A stretch of 64,000 bases of DNA from Rhizomys pruinosus (taxonomy: Eukaryota > Chordata > Mammalia > Rodentia > Spalacidae). Position 1 is the stretch's first letter. Every line of letters begins with the position of its first letter. A program made the translations under genes and the position numbers. The stretch lies in NCBI GenBank assembly GCA_009823505.1, contig VZQC01005910.1:2340065-2404064 (forward strand), given 5' to 3'. The notes under the pieces are model-generated. The model did not search any database. It had not been told where the DNA came from and saw only the letters and a program-made list of their open reading frames with translations. Shown in pieces: positions 1-11,693 of the stretch.

Positions 1-466
1 TTTTTGTTGTTGTTGTTCCCTTTCCTCCTCCTTGTTTATGGAGTATGGACTTGTCTACTTTTCAATTTTGTTGCTATATTGGATATTGGAAGCCAAAGCA
101 CTCTTCTCTTCTTGTTCTGAAGGTTCTCCAAAAAAAAAAAAGAGTCCACTTGGATTCTCACCAATGGTGGGGGGGGGAATGATATGCCTGATCTAGCCCA
201 CACCCCTGCAGCCTGCCCAAAGGTGCAGCCACTCTGGCCCTGTCCCGACTCTCCGGACCCTCTGGCCCAGCGCTCAGGTCCCGCACAAAGGGCCTCAGGC
301 CCGGGAAAACCCCAGCTCCAAAGGTACTTGCCCAGGTGACTTCTGGGTAGCCGCCCCAAAGGTGCAGCAGCTCTGGCCCTGTCCCGACTCTCCGGACTCT
401 CTGGCCCTGTCCCGACTCTCCGGACCCTCTGGCCCAGCGCCCGGGTCCTGCACAAAGGAAAATACC
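1..466 (-). mobile_element. L1 5' UTR with tandem monomers (element runs off left edge)
   Basis: Read on the minus strand, a GC-rich block (about 456 down to 180) is followed by an A-rich stretch ending in CAA repeats at the left edge. This is the usual layout of a rodent L1 5' UTR just before ORF1. Two copies of a monomer are visible: the motif cccaaaggtgcagc occurs at 216 and at 355, a period of 139 bp. The outer copy has an internal 28-bp duplication (ctctggccct at 371 and 399). Tandem promoter monomers at the 5' end are an established property of rodent L1s. Assignment to L1 is inference, because ORF1 would lie outside the window. The minus-strand open frame crossing this block has no recognisable product. 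Confidence 0.5.
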
Positions 467-651
467 ACATAATTTTAACTATCAACTCCTATACTTGATA
501 TATGGCATTCTGGTTCAGTTGGTCTGGATTTAAGAGATGAATGAACAGACAACTTTGAGAATAACAAAATTAAGAGAAATCGTTGCTTTAATGTGTCAGA
601 GTGTTTATTTAGGAAAATCACCTAACATGCTGAGGTTAAGAAACTGAAGAG

Positions 652-965
652 GGGGTCAGGAAGGTGTGGGCAATGGGGGGCCAGCACCAGAGACCTGGAG
701 CTCAGGGACCAGGCAGGACAACACGCTCCTCTTCAACACCCTCAGCGGGTCACCTAGAGGCTGGCACACACCAGTGGTGTAGAGGATCCAGTAAGCTGGT
801 GGAGTTGTGGTGCAGACTCTCCAGTGGGTGCAGTGTTAATGATTCCAGGCTGCACAGCTAACATAAGGTACTGAACAGCAGGAAGCACAGTGAGTGACCA
901 ACCAATACTCCATATTAACATTTGAAATTAGCACCAGAATCCAAACAAAAAAAAAATAAACCCAC
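652..965 (+). promoter_or_regulatory. L1 5' UTR / internal promoter region
   Basis: This starts with a G run directly after the TSD and is GC-rich to about 860, then A-rich up to the ORF1 start at 966. L1 5' UTRs carry an internal Pol II promoter. That function is inferred from position only; I did not find a clear YY1 site or TATA box. No tandem monomer is visible in this copy. Confidence 0.55.
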
Positions 966-1166
966 ATGCTGAAGCCACAACAAAAAAATAACAACATGGG
1001 AAAAGTTCAAAATATATCCACACTGAACTCAACCAGTCTTATAGAAGATCCCTACAATGAGATCCCCCTGGAAGGAAACCAAGACATAGACCTTAGAAGA
1101 ACAGTCATAGACATATTAAAAGAAATCAAAGAATATAAAGCGCAAATCACAGAACTAAGGGAAGAA

Positions 1167-1332
1167 AATGAAAAACTCAGGAAGGATATAGAGAGAATGA
1201 CAAACTTCAGAAAGAACTAGAGGGAAAGAATGACAAACTCTGAAAAGAATTACAGGAAGAGAAACACAAACTCTGAAAAGAACTAGAGGGAGAGAATGAC
1301 AAACTCTGGAAGGAAGTGGAATCACTGAAAAG
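1167..1332 (+). repeat. 33-bp (11-codon) tandem repeats in the ORF1 coiled coil
   Basis: The motif acaaact(t/c) recurs at 1200, 1233, 1266 and 1299, an exact 33-bp period, and a related first unit begins at 1167. In the ORF1 register the unit reads approximately NDKLxKELEGx, a hendecad, which fits a coiled coil. Two units carry TGA where the first carries an Arg codon. Confidence 0.85.
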
Positions 1333-2112
1333 ATACCAGGCTGAAATGAAAAGAGAAACTGACCAGCAAAGCAAGGATCTACAAGTAGAATATGACAAGC
1401 TCCAAAAGGAAGTAGAAATAATAAAGAAATCACAGGAAGAAGTGAAAAAGGAAATTGAACATTCATCCAATCAACAAGAAAGGAAGGGAGAAAGCCTCAG
1501 AAGCAGAATGGATGAAGCAGAAAATAGAATATCAGACCTGCAGGATAACACGGAACAACTAAAATGCTCAAGTAAAGATTATGAAAAATTAAAAAAAAAC
1601 CATAAGAGTGGAATAACCAGGAAATGTTGCATACTATAAAAAGACCAAATCTCCTCATCATAGGGATAGAGGAAGGAGAAGAATCACAAGACAACAGAAT
1701 TGATCAGATCTTCAACAGGATTATAGAAAATTTCCCCAAACTGAAAAAAAGACAAACCCATACAAATACAAGAAGCACATAGAACACCAAATAGACAAGA
1801 CCAGAAAAGAAACTCCCCATGCCATATCATAGTTAAAATGCTAGATGCTCAAAACAAAGACAAGATACTGAAAGCTACAAGAGAAAAACAACAAATTACA
1901 TATACGGGGAAACCCATCAGAATTATAGCTGACTTCTCGGTGCAAACTGTGAAAGCCAGAAGAACGTGGACCAAAGTATTCCCAGTGCTAAACAACTTTA
2001 GATGCCAACCCAGATTACTATACCCAGCAAAAATGTCAAATTATAGTTGAAGGAGAAAGAAAAAAATTTCATGACATAAACAAAATGAAAGAATGTATGT
2101 AAAAAAATACTT

Positions 2113-2339
2113 GGGGTTGGAGAGATGGCCTAGCAGTTAAGAGCACCAACTGTTCTTGCAGAGGACCCAGGTTCTCTTCCCAGCACCCACATGGCGGCTG
2201 AGAACCATCTTTAAAAACTCCAGTTCCAGGGGAATCCGACATTCTCTTCTGACCTCTGTGGCATCGCACGACATGGGTGCACCAACCTACATGCAGACAG
2301 TACACTCATACACATAAAAAAAATTAAATAAAATGAGAA
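2113..2339 (+). mobile_element. B2 SINE inside L1 ORF1
   Basis: The tRNA-derived head starts ggggttggagagatgg, with B-box-like text around 2170, and the tail is A-rich with AATAAA-like ends. It is flanked by aaaaaatactt (2102-2112) and aaaaaacactt (2340-2350), so it inserted after the L1. It is the short B2 form, without the 17-bp duplication seen in other copies here. Confidence 0.92.
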
Positions 2340-2462
2340 AAAAAACACTTCAGAAAATATTTGAAGCAATTCAAAACCAGAGGAAAGGAGCAACTATCCC
2401 CAAGCAGCTAGAGAGAGAAATTAATAAAAGCATAACAGAGTAAATACAAACCTAGACCAAGA

Positions 2463-5400
2463 ATGCAAACAGAAAATGAGTTGAAAGGAAGCAACACACA
2501 ACTCTCAACAATAATCTTGAATATTAATGGTCTAAACTCCCCAATCAAAAGACACAGACTGGGAGAATGGATTAGGATACAGAATCCATCTATATGCTGT
2601 CTACAAGAAACCCATCTCAATCTCAAGGACAGACACCAACTTAAAGTGAAAGGATGGAAAAAAATATTTCAAGAAAATGGTACCAAAAAGCAAGCAGGAG
2701 TTGCTATTCTAATATCAGACAAAATAGACCTCAGAGTAAAGTCAATCAGAAGAGACAAAGAGGGCCATTACATCCTTATCAAGGGAACAATTAACCAGGA
2801 AGACTTCACAATCCTAAATGTTTATACATGAAACTCTGGTGCACCTAACTTTATAAATACTACTCTGCAGGACCTCAAGACACAGATTAATACCAGCACA
2901 CTAATAGTGGGGGACTTCCATACTCCATTGAGCCCCTCGGATAGATCAACTGGACAAAAATAAACAGAGAGACATTGGAACTGAAAAATAAAACAAATGG
3001 ACCTCACAGACATCTACGGATATTCCACCTAAACACTTTCTACTCAGCTCCCCATGGAACATTCTCCAAAATTGACCACATCCTGGGATTCAAAAGAAAT
3101 CTCAACAAATATAAAAGGATTGAAATTATTTTATGCATTCTATCAGACCACAGAACAATAAAGCGCAATATTAACACCAGAATAGCTAGAAGAATGCACA
3201 GAGACTAAAGAACACAGTCCTGAATAATGAATGGATCAGGGAAGAAATAAAGAATGAAATAAAAGTATTCATGGAACTAAACAAAAAAGAAAATAAAATA
3301 CAACAAAACCTGTGGGATACTTTAAAAGCAGTCCTAAGAAGGAAATTTATAGCCCTAAGTGCCCACATTAAAAGAAAAAGAAAAAACAGAAAGGGAACAA
3401 ATAAATTATCTAACACTGAAGCTAAAAACACTTGAGAGACAACAACAAATGGACCCTAAACCCAACAGACAGGAAGAAATAACAAAAATCAGAGCAGAAA
3501 TCAATGAAATAGAAATAAAGAAAACAATACAAAAAATAAATGAATCCAAAAGCTGGTTCTTTGAAAAGATAAACTAGACAGACCTCTAGCCCAGTTAACC
3601 AAAAGAAAGAAAGAGCAACTCCAAATTAATAGTATTCATGATGAAAAGGGAAACATCACAACAGATAAAGAAAAGATTGAGACAATCATATGAGAATACT
3701 ACAAAAACCTATACTCTACTAAGTTTGATAACCTAAGAGAAATGGATGAATATCTGAAATCCTAGGAATCAACAAAGCTTAACCAAGAAGAGATTGACAG
3801 TTTAAACAGACCCATAATATATGGGGAAATTGAAGATGTAATAAAAAACCTCCCAACTAAAAAAAGTCCAGGCCCAAATGGTTTCACAGCAGAATTCTAT
3901 AAAACATTTAAAGAGGTCTTACAACCTTTACTACTCAAACTTTTCAGAAGGATACAAATAGAGGGAAATCTCCCAAATTCCTTCCAGGAAGCCAGCATCA
4001 CTCTAATACCAAAACCAGGCAAAGACACAACCAAAAAAGAAAACTATAGACCCATCTCATTAATGAACACAGATGCAAAAATTCTCAACAAAACAAAAGC
4101 AAATCACATACAGACCCACATCAAAAAGATCATCCATCATGACCAAGTTGGATTTATACCAGAGATACAGGAATGGTTCAACATGTGTAAATCAATAAAC
4201 ATCATAAGACACATAAAGAGACTGAAAGACAAAAATCACACAATCATCTCAATTGATGTAGAAAAAGCCTTTGACAAGATCCAGCATCCCTTCATGTTTA
4301 AAGTTCTAGAGGGAATTGGACCGAAGGGAACATTCCTCAACATAATCAAAGCCATATACAAGAAACCCACAGCCAACATCATCCTAAATGGAGAAAAATT
4401 AGAAACAGTCCCCTTAAAGGTGGGAATCTGGCAAGGCTGCCCCCTATTGCCACTCCTCTTCAATATAGTGCTTAAAATGCTAAGGCAAGAAAGGGAAATT
4501 AAAGGAGTACTAATTGGAAAAGAGGAAGTCAAACAATCCCTTTTTGCAGATGATATGATAAAGTTTACCCGAGGGATGCTAAAAACTCCACCAGAAAATT
4601 CCTAGAAATGATTAAGAATTTCAGTTAAGTGACAGGATACAAAACGAACCTAGAGAAATCAGTAGCCTTTCTTTACACCGTCAATAAACAAGTGGAGACG
4701 GAATATGAGGAGACCTTCCCAATCACAATAGCCTCAAAAAAATACCTGGGAACAAACCTAACCAAAGACATCAAAGACCTCTACAACAAAAATTTTAAAA
4801 CCCTGAAGAAGGAGATTAAAGATAACATCAAAAGATGAACAAACCTCCCATGCTCATGGACTGGAAAAATTAATATTGTAAAACTGTCCATTCTACCCGA
4901 ATTAATATGCAGTTTCAATGCAATCCAAATCAAAATCCCCATGAGCTTCTTCACAGACTTGGAAAAAAATCCTTAAATTCACATGGAAAAACAAAAGACC
5001 CCAAATAGCTAAAGTAACCTTGAGGGAAAGTGCAATACAGGGGGGATTTCCCTATCAGACTTCAAACTATATTACAGAGCTATAGTCATAAAAACAGCCT
5101 GGTACTGGCACAAAAACAGACCTGTTGACCACTGGAACAAAACTGAAGATCCAAACTTGAGCTCATACAATTAGAGCCACATCATATTTGATAAAGGGGC
5201 CAAAAAAGCTCATTGGGAGAGAGCATCTTCAGCAAATGGTACTGGCAAAACTGGATCACCATTTGTAGAAGAACAAAATTCCATTCCTACCTCTCATCCT
5301 GTACAAAAATCAACTCCGAGTGGATCAAAGACCTCAACATGAAACCTGAAACTCTGGAGGTGATAGAAAAAAAAATTGGCAGCAATGTACAAGACATAGG

Positions 5401-6568
5401 CATAGGAAAAGACTTTCTAAATCAGACAGCAGCTGCACAGAAAATAAGGTCAACATCAGACAAGTGGGACCTCATCAAACTCAAAAGCTTTTGTACAGTG
5501 AAACAAACAATATAGGAAGTGAAGAGAAAACCCACAGAGTAGGAGGAAACCTTCACCAGTGATACATCTCACAGAGCATTTAGATCCAGAATATATAAAC
5601 TATTCAAAAAACCAAGAAGTAAGAAAACAAATGACCCACTCAAAAGACGGAGTAAAGAGCTGAACAGAGACTTCACCAGCAAGTAAAGATGGCTGAGAAA
5701 TGTCTTAAAAAGCATTCAGCATCATTATGATTAAGGAAATGAAAATTAAAACCATTCTCAGGTATCATCTTACTCCAATAAGCCTGGCTAACATCAAGAA
5801 AACAGAAGATGGGCTGGAGAGATAGCCTAGCAGTTAAGAGTGCCGACTTCTCTTGCAGAGGACTGGGGTTTGATCCCCAGCACCCACATAGTGACTGAGA
5901 ACCATCTTTAATTCCAGTTTCAGGAGAGTCAGACACCCTCTTCTGACCTCTGTGGCATTGCACGACATGGGTGCACAAACCTACATGCAGACAGTATACT
6001 CATAAACATAAAAATTAATAAAAATTGAAAAAAAAGAAAACAAAAGACACCAAGTGCTGGAGAGGTTGGGGGGAAAGGGAACACTCTTCCTCTGTTGGTG
6101 GGAATGCAAACTCTTACAACCACTGTGGAAAGCAGTGTGAGAACCCTTAAAAGACTCAAAATGAGCCTACCACCTGACCTAGGCATACCACTCCTGGGTA
6201 TATACACACAAGACTCATCCTCCTGCAAAGATACATGTACATCTATGTTTACTGCAGCTCTCTTCACAATAGGGAAGAGTTGGAACCAACCCAAATGCCC
6301 CTCAACAGATGAGTGGATAACAAAAATGTGGTACATCTACACAATGGAGTTTTATGCAGCGGTAAAGAAAGATGACATCATGAACTTTGCAGGTAAATGG
6401 ATGGAACTTGAATCCATTATGCTAAGTGAAGTAACACAGTCCCAGAAAAACAAATGGGAATGCTTTCCCCCATTTGTGGATGCTCCCACCAAATCCTCAG
6501 TTGAAAGACAAGCTGAGCAACATTGTTGTTATATTTCTTTCTATCTGAAAGCAACTGTGCTGTTATAA
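2463..6568 (+). pseudogene. L1 ORF2 remnant (endonuclease + reverse transcriptase)
   Basis: ORF2p cuts target DNA and reverse-transcribes L1 RNA. The apurinic-type endonuclease domain lies at 2463-3180: ILNINGLNSPIKRHR, CCLQETHL (catalytic Glu), VGDFHTPLS (Asp; His replaces the usual Asn) and SDHRTIK. The reverse transcriptase lies at 3800-4830: [20 protein letters not shown]-type loop and FADD at 4543-4554. The C-terminal segment at 6040-6568 includes the usual end motif LSEVTQSQKNK. It is broken by a TGA at 2829, several frameshifts, a stop after 4605 and a B2 at 5811-6033, so no full-length product is possible. The start at 2463 matches the usual spacing to the first INGLN motif. Confidence 0.9.
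5811..6033 (+). mobile_element. B2 SINE inside L1 ORF2
   Basis: The head reads gggctggagagatagcctag and the tail is A-rich. Flanks are aagaaaacagaaga (5796-5809) and aagaaaacaaaaga (6034-6047), a TSD with one mismatch. Short B2 form. Confidence 0.92.
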
Positions 6569-7033
6569 TGTGAATCTCTTAATGGGCCCTAGAATCAACA
6601 TGGTAATTGTCATACATGGTAATTAATGTAGATGGGTGGAAAGTATGTATACATAATTTAGAGTAACATAATATTAAAGGGAAAAATATGAATTCCTAAA
6701 GATATTTCAGAGTTAACATACAGTTTATTCCCAGAGGACATAATTCTGGCACATATATGACATTTATTTAGGCACATTTTGGAGCAATACAAATGGGAGG
6801 GAACAACAATAAAAGGACTGGGTCAAAGAATGGATTGATACAGTTAAATTCTGCCCAAAGCAATAAACCTCTACAGAGAAAAACTTTAAAAAGACTGAGA
6901 GAAAGATACAGGACAGATATGGCAGAATGCATGATCTGGGGTGGGGCTGGGGGGAAGGGAGAGGGGAATATGTCTAAATTGAACTGAAAAATGATGTGTG
7001 AAATATACAAAACATCAGTAAATTATTATATAA
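6569..7033 (+). other. L1 3' UTR with G-rich polypurine tract
   Basis: Non-coding tail of the full-length L1. It aligns by eye with the 3' UTR at 38922-39371, sharing ttttggagcaatacaa and actgggtcaaagaa. A run of G blocks at 6938-6966 is the conserved mammalian L1 3' UTR polypurine tract, which can form G-quadruplexes. The element ends in an AT-rich tail before the TSD. Confidence 0.85.
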
Positions 7034-7044
7034 AAACTGAAGAG

Positions 7045-7482
7045 AACAGAAGTAAGCTAGGTACAGCTTGAAGTACAAGGAACATATTGGCTGTAATACA
7101 GATGGAATTAGAATGTAGATTTCCTGACTCTGAAAATGGTCATATATCACTTTGGAGACTTGGGCAACAATAGAAATGAAAAATTATGAGGCCAGGTGAG
7201 TGCTACTTATCACTTCATTAAGTTATAAACTTTCTTGTTCAATAGCCATGGGTGTTCGGAATACAAAGGCAGGTCAGGTTCCCAGGCATGTTCTGTTTAC
7301 AGAGAGATCTACACAACCAGATGACACTGATAGAGGGGAGCACAGTGGGACCTGTGGCTGGCCTCACGGGAATGAAAGAAATCTGTTTATCTGGGTTTTC
7401 TCTAAAGCAGACTTGCAGACAAAGATAAATGAATAAAAGTGTGTTTAGAATCAGATTCCAGGAAGTATAGTGAGGGAATGAG
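7045..7482. other. No recognisable feature
   Basis: Probably single-copy sequence. I see no repeat, exon-like open frame with splice signals, or RNA gene. Confidence 0.5.
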
Positions 7483-7485
7483 AAG

Positions 7486-7547
<62 letters not shown>

Positions 7548-7597
7548 GAAGAGAGGAAGAGAGGAAGAGAGGAAGAGAGGAAGAGAGGAAAAGAGAC
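7483..7597 (+). repeat. (GA)n microsatellite grading into GGAAGAGA repeats
   Basis: Pure AG/GA dinucleotides at about 7490-7540 pass into an 8-10-bp unit (gaagagag) to about 7595. It is purine-only on the plus strand. Open frames crossing it on the minus strand are low-complexity artefacts. Confidence 0.95.
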
Positions 7598-8026
7598 AGT
7601 AGGTGATCTCATGATCAAATTTTTGCTGTGGCAAATAGGACCCAGTCCTTGTGGAGACACTTTAACAAACTTTGTAGAGCAGATCTCAGGATGGTCCTGC
7701 CAAGGGGCAGGCAAGATGGATGCGTACCGTTATCCAGCAATGCTCAGGCCTGGCTGGTTGGGAATTGTTCCTAGGATGTTTAACTCCCTGACAACTGGGC
7801 CAAGAACCATCTTCTGACCTGAATGTGCCTTTAGTTAGTGAGATTCAGGCAGGTGTTGGTATCTATGGGTGACAAACTTCGAAGAGCTGAGGGGATATGC
7901 ATGGGGAGTACTGACACGATCCACTGGGCTGCCCCACCAGGCTGAAGTTTGAGTGCCAGTTAACTGGCAACAAGTGCCTGCAAAAGGTGGGACTTTCCAC
8001 CAAAGTGTGTGAAGGTTCAGATAAAA
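7598..8026. other. No recognisable feature
   Basis: Unassigned sequence between the (GA)n tract and the solo LTR. Short open frames here have no recognisable product. Confidence 0.5.
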
Positions 8027-8031
8027 GAGAG

Positions 8032-8425
8032 TGTGCTGGATAGCTTTAGTGTCAACTTGACACACCTGGGTTGAGGGAGCCTCAAGTGGGGAATTGGCTC
8101 CATTGGATTGGCCTGTGGCCACGTCTTGATTGTCAGGCAATGTGGGAGGACCCAGCCCACATTGAGTAGTGCCACCCTGGGCAAGTTGTTGTGTACCGTA
8201 TAAGAAGGCAGGCTGGGCATGAGCCAGAGGAGCAAGCCAGTGAACAGCACTCCTCCATGGCCTGTGCTTCAGCTCCTGCCTCCAGGTTCCTGCCCTGAGT
8301 TCCTGCCTTGGGCTCCCTAAGTGATGAACTGTGACCTGGGAGATGTAAGCTGAATAAACCCTTTCCTCCCCAAGTTGGTGTCGGTCAGAGTGTTTTGTCA
8401 CAGCAATGGAAGACAAACTACAACA
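8032..8425 (+). mobile_element. Solo LTR-like element with 5-bp TSD
   Basis: It begins TGTGCTGGATAG and ends CTACAACA (TG...CA), flanked by exact GAGAG repeats (8027-8031, 8426-8430). A polyadenylation-like gctgaataaaccc lies near the 3' end. The same family occurs at 29374-29722 (plus) and 33379-33771 (minus). A 5-bp TSD and TG/CA ends are typical of ERVL/MaLR integration. I cannot name the subfamily with certainty. The 193-aa minus-strand open frame across it is fortuitous. Confidence 0.85.
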
Positions 8426-8430
8426 GAGAG

Positions 8431-10018
8431 TGATAATTCAGTGACTTTCAAGGAAGAACCGGTTTTTGGATGTAAAATATGTGTGCTGGGCGGGGGTACA
8501 AAGAAGAGTCTGGCTAGAGGAGGGTTGGGGAGAGGCACAGACTGAAGTACAAGGGTCTTATGCTATCTGTTAGCGTAGCTGGGATGGACATAAGCATTGC
8601 CATCTTAAAGGAATATTGTATGAAATGCACAAAAATTCAATATACATTGCGGGGGGGAGAAAGGTGGTTCTCCCAATAGTTAGCTTCAAGTATCTTCACA
8701 ACTGTGGCCATTTCAATTTATTAAATTTTATATTAACGAATAGATCCTAAAATGAAAAGACTGCTATAACTTCCAGGAGACTCTCATGAGATCAGGCATT
8801 TTAACCTCCTCTCATGGAGGGAGGGGGAAAGACAAATACCTGTAAAAGTGCTCACCCCACCAGGCTGCCATATGAAAGTGTGTGTTGCTTTTTTTCATCT
8901 GGCTGTGAATGAACGCCCTGTCTCTTAACTTTCAGAAAATGGCCCACTAAGGGCCAGTAGGAAGCTACATGCGTGTGTGCCCGGAGCCAGCTTTTGCTGA
9001 TTAAAGCTCTCCTTGGGGTTGTGGTATTGCACCTGTGGCTGTGGTTGGCACGACCATTTATTTTCAGAGAACCTTTGAGGAGGACTGATTTTTTTTCTTC
9101 TCATTTCTCCTCTGGTCCAGCCTCGTGTTATAATATTTGTGTTGGCCACTTGCCTTTCTTTCAGCAGTTGGGAAAGCTATATTCCTATGCCCTCCCTCCC
9201 AGCCCCCGTTAGAGAAACAAAAAATAGAAATGCTAGGATTAAAATAGTTTGCTAAAGACATGCCTTTCTTTTGGTGACATGCAAAAGAAAGCCTACTTGT
9301 GACAGAGCTGGCTACTTCTTTATCTAAATGTATGTTGGCTGCCCTGGCTATGGGAAGGAATGATAGATTTCCCTTTGTGGGAATATAATCCACATCAATA
9401 TCACTAGTTTTTCACTTCTTTTTGGTAAGTAAAATTCATTTTTCCAGCAGTACTGCAAATTGTGAATTATTGATAACCCCCCAGGGCATTCTACTGCCCT
9501 AATTCAGTCTTGCTCTCTGTAAATTGATTTTGATTATTCAGATTTAGAAGAAACTTCATCATCATCAAGACCAACCTTGATTTGTATTCATACATGAATC
9601 TTCTCCCAATACATCCTAAAAGCCCATTCAATTTTAGGGGGAATTTCTTTATTGAAAATCCTGTTAATCTACTCTTAATCCCTTTATTTTGCACCTGAAA
9701 ATTATGCAGAAATTTTAGGGCTTACCCCAGAAGACAGGATTTCAAAATATTTGGATTCAAGTATTTAAATTTCTTTACAATGGCAGCTTCCTAAATTTCT
9801 TCTCTTTTCCTTTCTAAAGTTTCCTATATTTTTCTACAAGATTTCACATCCATTATGAAAAGTAGCCACTGCTATTTTGGAGTTAAAGCAAATTCAGGTC
9901 TTTTTTTTTTTTAGGATCTATTTGTTAATATAAAATTTAATAAATTGAAATGCCCACAGTTGTGAAGCTACTTGAAGCTAACTATTGTGAGAACCATCTT
10001 TCTTTATTCCCCCTCAAT
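8431..10018. other. Mostly unassigned; possible old LTR piece near 8990-9065
   Basis: No gene is recognised. The text around 8995-9060 (gctgattaaagctctcc, then gttgtggtattgcacc) resembles the poly(A)-signal/R-U5 part of an ERV LTR, but I could find neither TG/CA ends nor a TSD. The rest is AT-rich, with a T run at 9901-9912. Confidence 0.3.
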
Positions 10019-10019
10019 G

Positions 10020-10700
10020 TATATTGTATTTTTGTGCATTTCGTACAATATATCTTAGTCACATTTGACCTCCTCTCCCATCTGCAGGCCCCCAGTAACC
10101 CCCTTGAGACTTCATGTATTCTGTCATATATGTTAAGGCCTACTGACTCAAGTTTGTGTACCCAGATGTCCCTCAGTACATGTTCATCCACTAGAGTCTA
10201 GTCAGCCTATCTAGAGTAACTCCCTTGAAGAAGATCAACTGTCCCTCACCCAGCAGTAATCAGCTCCCAATAGTCCCCAGCTAAGGTTGGGGCCTGCTGC
10301 CCATTCCCACAGTTCTGTGCTGGGTTTGTGTCTGGTTGAGTTTGCATAGGTCTTGTGCATGCTGACACCATTGTTGTAAGTTCACATAAGCAAATCCCCA
10401 GTAGCTTGTACGACTGTTTCTTTATGGTCATGTACCTCCTCCCCTGGATCTTACGATCTTTCCACCCCCTCTTCCACAATGAACCCTGAGCCACGGGTGG
10501 GTGAGGGCTAATGTAGGAGTCCTATCCAGGGATACACACTGCAGTCTCTTATTCTCTATGTTTAAGCCAGCCGTGGCCTTCATGTGCATCATGCTCTGTT
10601 GCATGAGGAAGCTTTGTTGGTGAGAGCTGAGCGATGCGTTAGTGTTCTCTCCACCCCCTGCTCTGGTATGTTCCATGGGTAGAAGAGAGAACCACATTTC
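10020..10700 (-). mobile_element. L1 3' UTR fragment, minus strand
   Basis: Shares ordered blocks with the L1 3' UTR copies at 23237-24575, 30862-32565 and 58375-58740: gttaaggcctactgactcaa, ggtcttgtgcatgctgacac, ccctgagcca. The 3' terminus is on the left, so the element reads right to left. Confidence 0.75.
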
Positions 10701-11599
10701 TGTAAATAGAGACTGGGTGCCAATTTATTATTATTATTATTATTAATGGTAACTATTCACATTCTTGTCTCATATTCTGTTGATTATCAAATAGAAATGT
10801 ATTGATTTTCCTTATCCTACAGTGATGTAAGGCTCTTACATTTCTTCCACTTAAATACACCCTCTCCTTTTGGGTCATGGCTCTGTCATGCAAACTGTAT
10901 TTACTGAACTCAAGATTGTCATGTGAACGTGAGCTAAGCTATTTTCTCATTCAAATAACAGATTACAAAAATGTTGGTTAGAAAATCATGAAGGAAAAAA
11001 ACTGATGCAAATTGGTTTCTGGGGCATCATTATTAATATTACTTATTACTCTGTTATCTAGTTAATTTTGGTTAATTTACAGCTCCGTGAAAGTTTAGTT
11101 GTGTTGTAATGGAGTTAGACATAATCATCAAATCTTAGTGGTTCTCAAGGCAGGACTGAACTTAGACTTTGCGTGGACTGAGCTTCTGCTCTCGGGCTAC
11201 TTCATCTGTGTTTGTGGGGCAGAAAAAGGGAGATCTGTGTCCCTTCCATGCAGATGTTTATGACTGACACTTCTATAACAAAAAGACAGCTTAAGAAGAG
11301 AAAAACAACATGTTTACTTGATATTGGTTTTCTACATCTTGGGAGTCTTTTGGATGGAAGACACAAAGACTCAGGGTGAGTTGGGCATTCTGATGCTTAG
11401 ATTTGATGATTCATGGGCAACTGTATAGAACTATGATTGGACCCAAGGTGTGTGATAATAGTAATAGACTGAGTGGCAAGGCTCTCTGTTTCTATTCTCC
11501 TCTGCCTCTGTGCAGTATCTCTTGCTCCTGGCTATGGGGATGCCCCCTTCTGACCTGGGGGTGGGTCTTATCATTTGTTCTCAGACAAGATACATCAAA
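10701..11599. other. No gene; short (ATT)n tract
   Basis: A (TTA)n stretch at 10726-10746 probably marks the boundary of the neighbouring L1 fragment. I recognise nothing else in it. Confidence 0.5.
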
Positions 11600-11675
11600 G
11601 GATTTATTTTTATTTTATTTAAAAATTTTATTTGATGTGTATGAGTATAATGCCTGCATGTAGGTAGGTGCACTC
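11600..11675 (-). mobile_element. B2 tail fragment
   Basis: Only the A-rich end and 3' part of a B2 are present on the minus strand: tgatgtgtatgagtataatg, then gcatgtaggtaggtgcac. The tRNA-like head is missing. Confidence 0.65.
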
Positions 11676-11693
11676 ACCTATATTTAAAATATG

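Larger units (their letters stand above)
966..2443 (+). pseudogene. L1 ORF1 remnant (RNA-binding chaperone), frameshifted and split by a B2
   Basis: ORF1p is the trimeric RNA-binding protein of the L1 particle. Here a 966-1217 frame gives an N-terminus with the motif DPYNEIPLE, then a Glu/Lys/Leu-rich coiled coil (about 1100-1560). After further frame breaks comes the conserved C-terminal RNA-binding part (1838-2049), recognisable by ITYTGKPIRIIADFS and CQPRLLYPAK. A B2 (2113-2339) interrupts the C-terminus. The last codons (about 2351-2443) end in TAA, 20 bp before ORF2. The damage is a frameshift near 1195, TGA stops inside the coiled-coil repeats, a TAA after 1630 and the B2. The start at 966 was chosen because the same N-terminal signature occurs in the other L1 at 15611. 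Confidence 0.85.
652..7033 (+). mobile_element. Full-length LINE-1, plus strand, with flanking TSD
   Basis: Order: 5' UTR, ORF1, ORF2, 3' UTR with a G-rich tract. The direct repeat AAACTGAAGAG flanks it exactly (641-651 and 7034-7044), as expected for target-primed reverse transcription. After removing two younger B2 insertions, about 5.9 kb remains, a normal full-length L1. It is dead: both ORFs carry stops and frameshifts. The ORF1 start matches that of the minus-strand L1 at 12966-16240, so both belong to one ORF1 lineage. A 185-bp stretch with no recognisable repeat (467-651) separates it from the L1 5' end at the left edge. Confidence 0.9.

Noticed and set aside
36..485. 149-codon minus-strand frame over GC-rich DNA
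   Set aside because: It lies in the tandem L1 5' UTR monomers; the repeated peptide reflects the DNA repeat and no ORF1 similarity is present.
7239..7714. Ser/Leu-rich minus-strand frames of 131 and 87 codons
   Set aside because: Produced by the (GA)n microsatellite; low complexity only.
7835..8416. 193-codon minus-strand frame
   Set aside because: Lies antisense across a solo LTR and shares no feature with a known protein; fortuitous.
8990..9065. ERV LTR with R-U5-like text
   Set aside because: No TG/CA ends, TATA box or TSD could be set, so it is only mentioned as possible.
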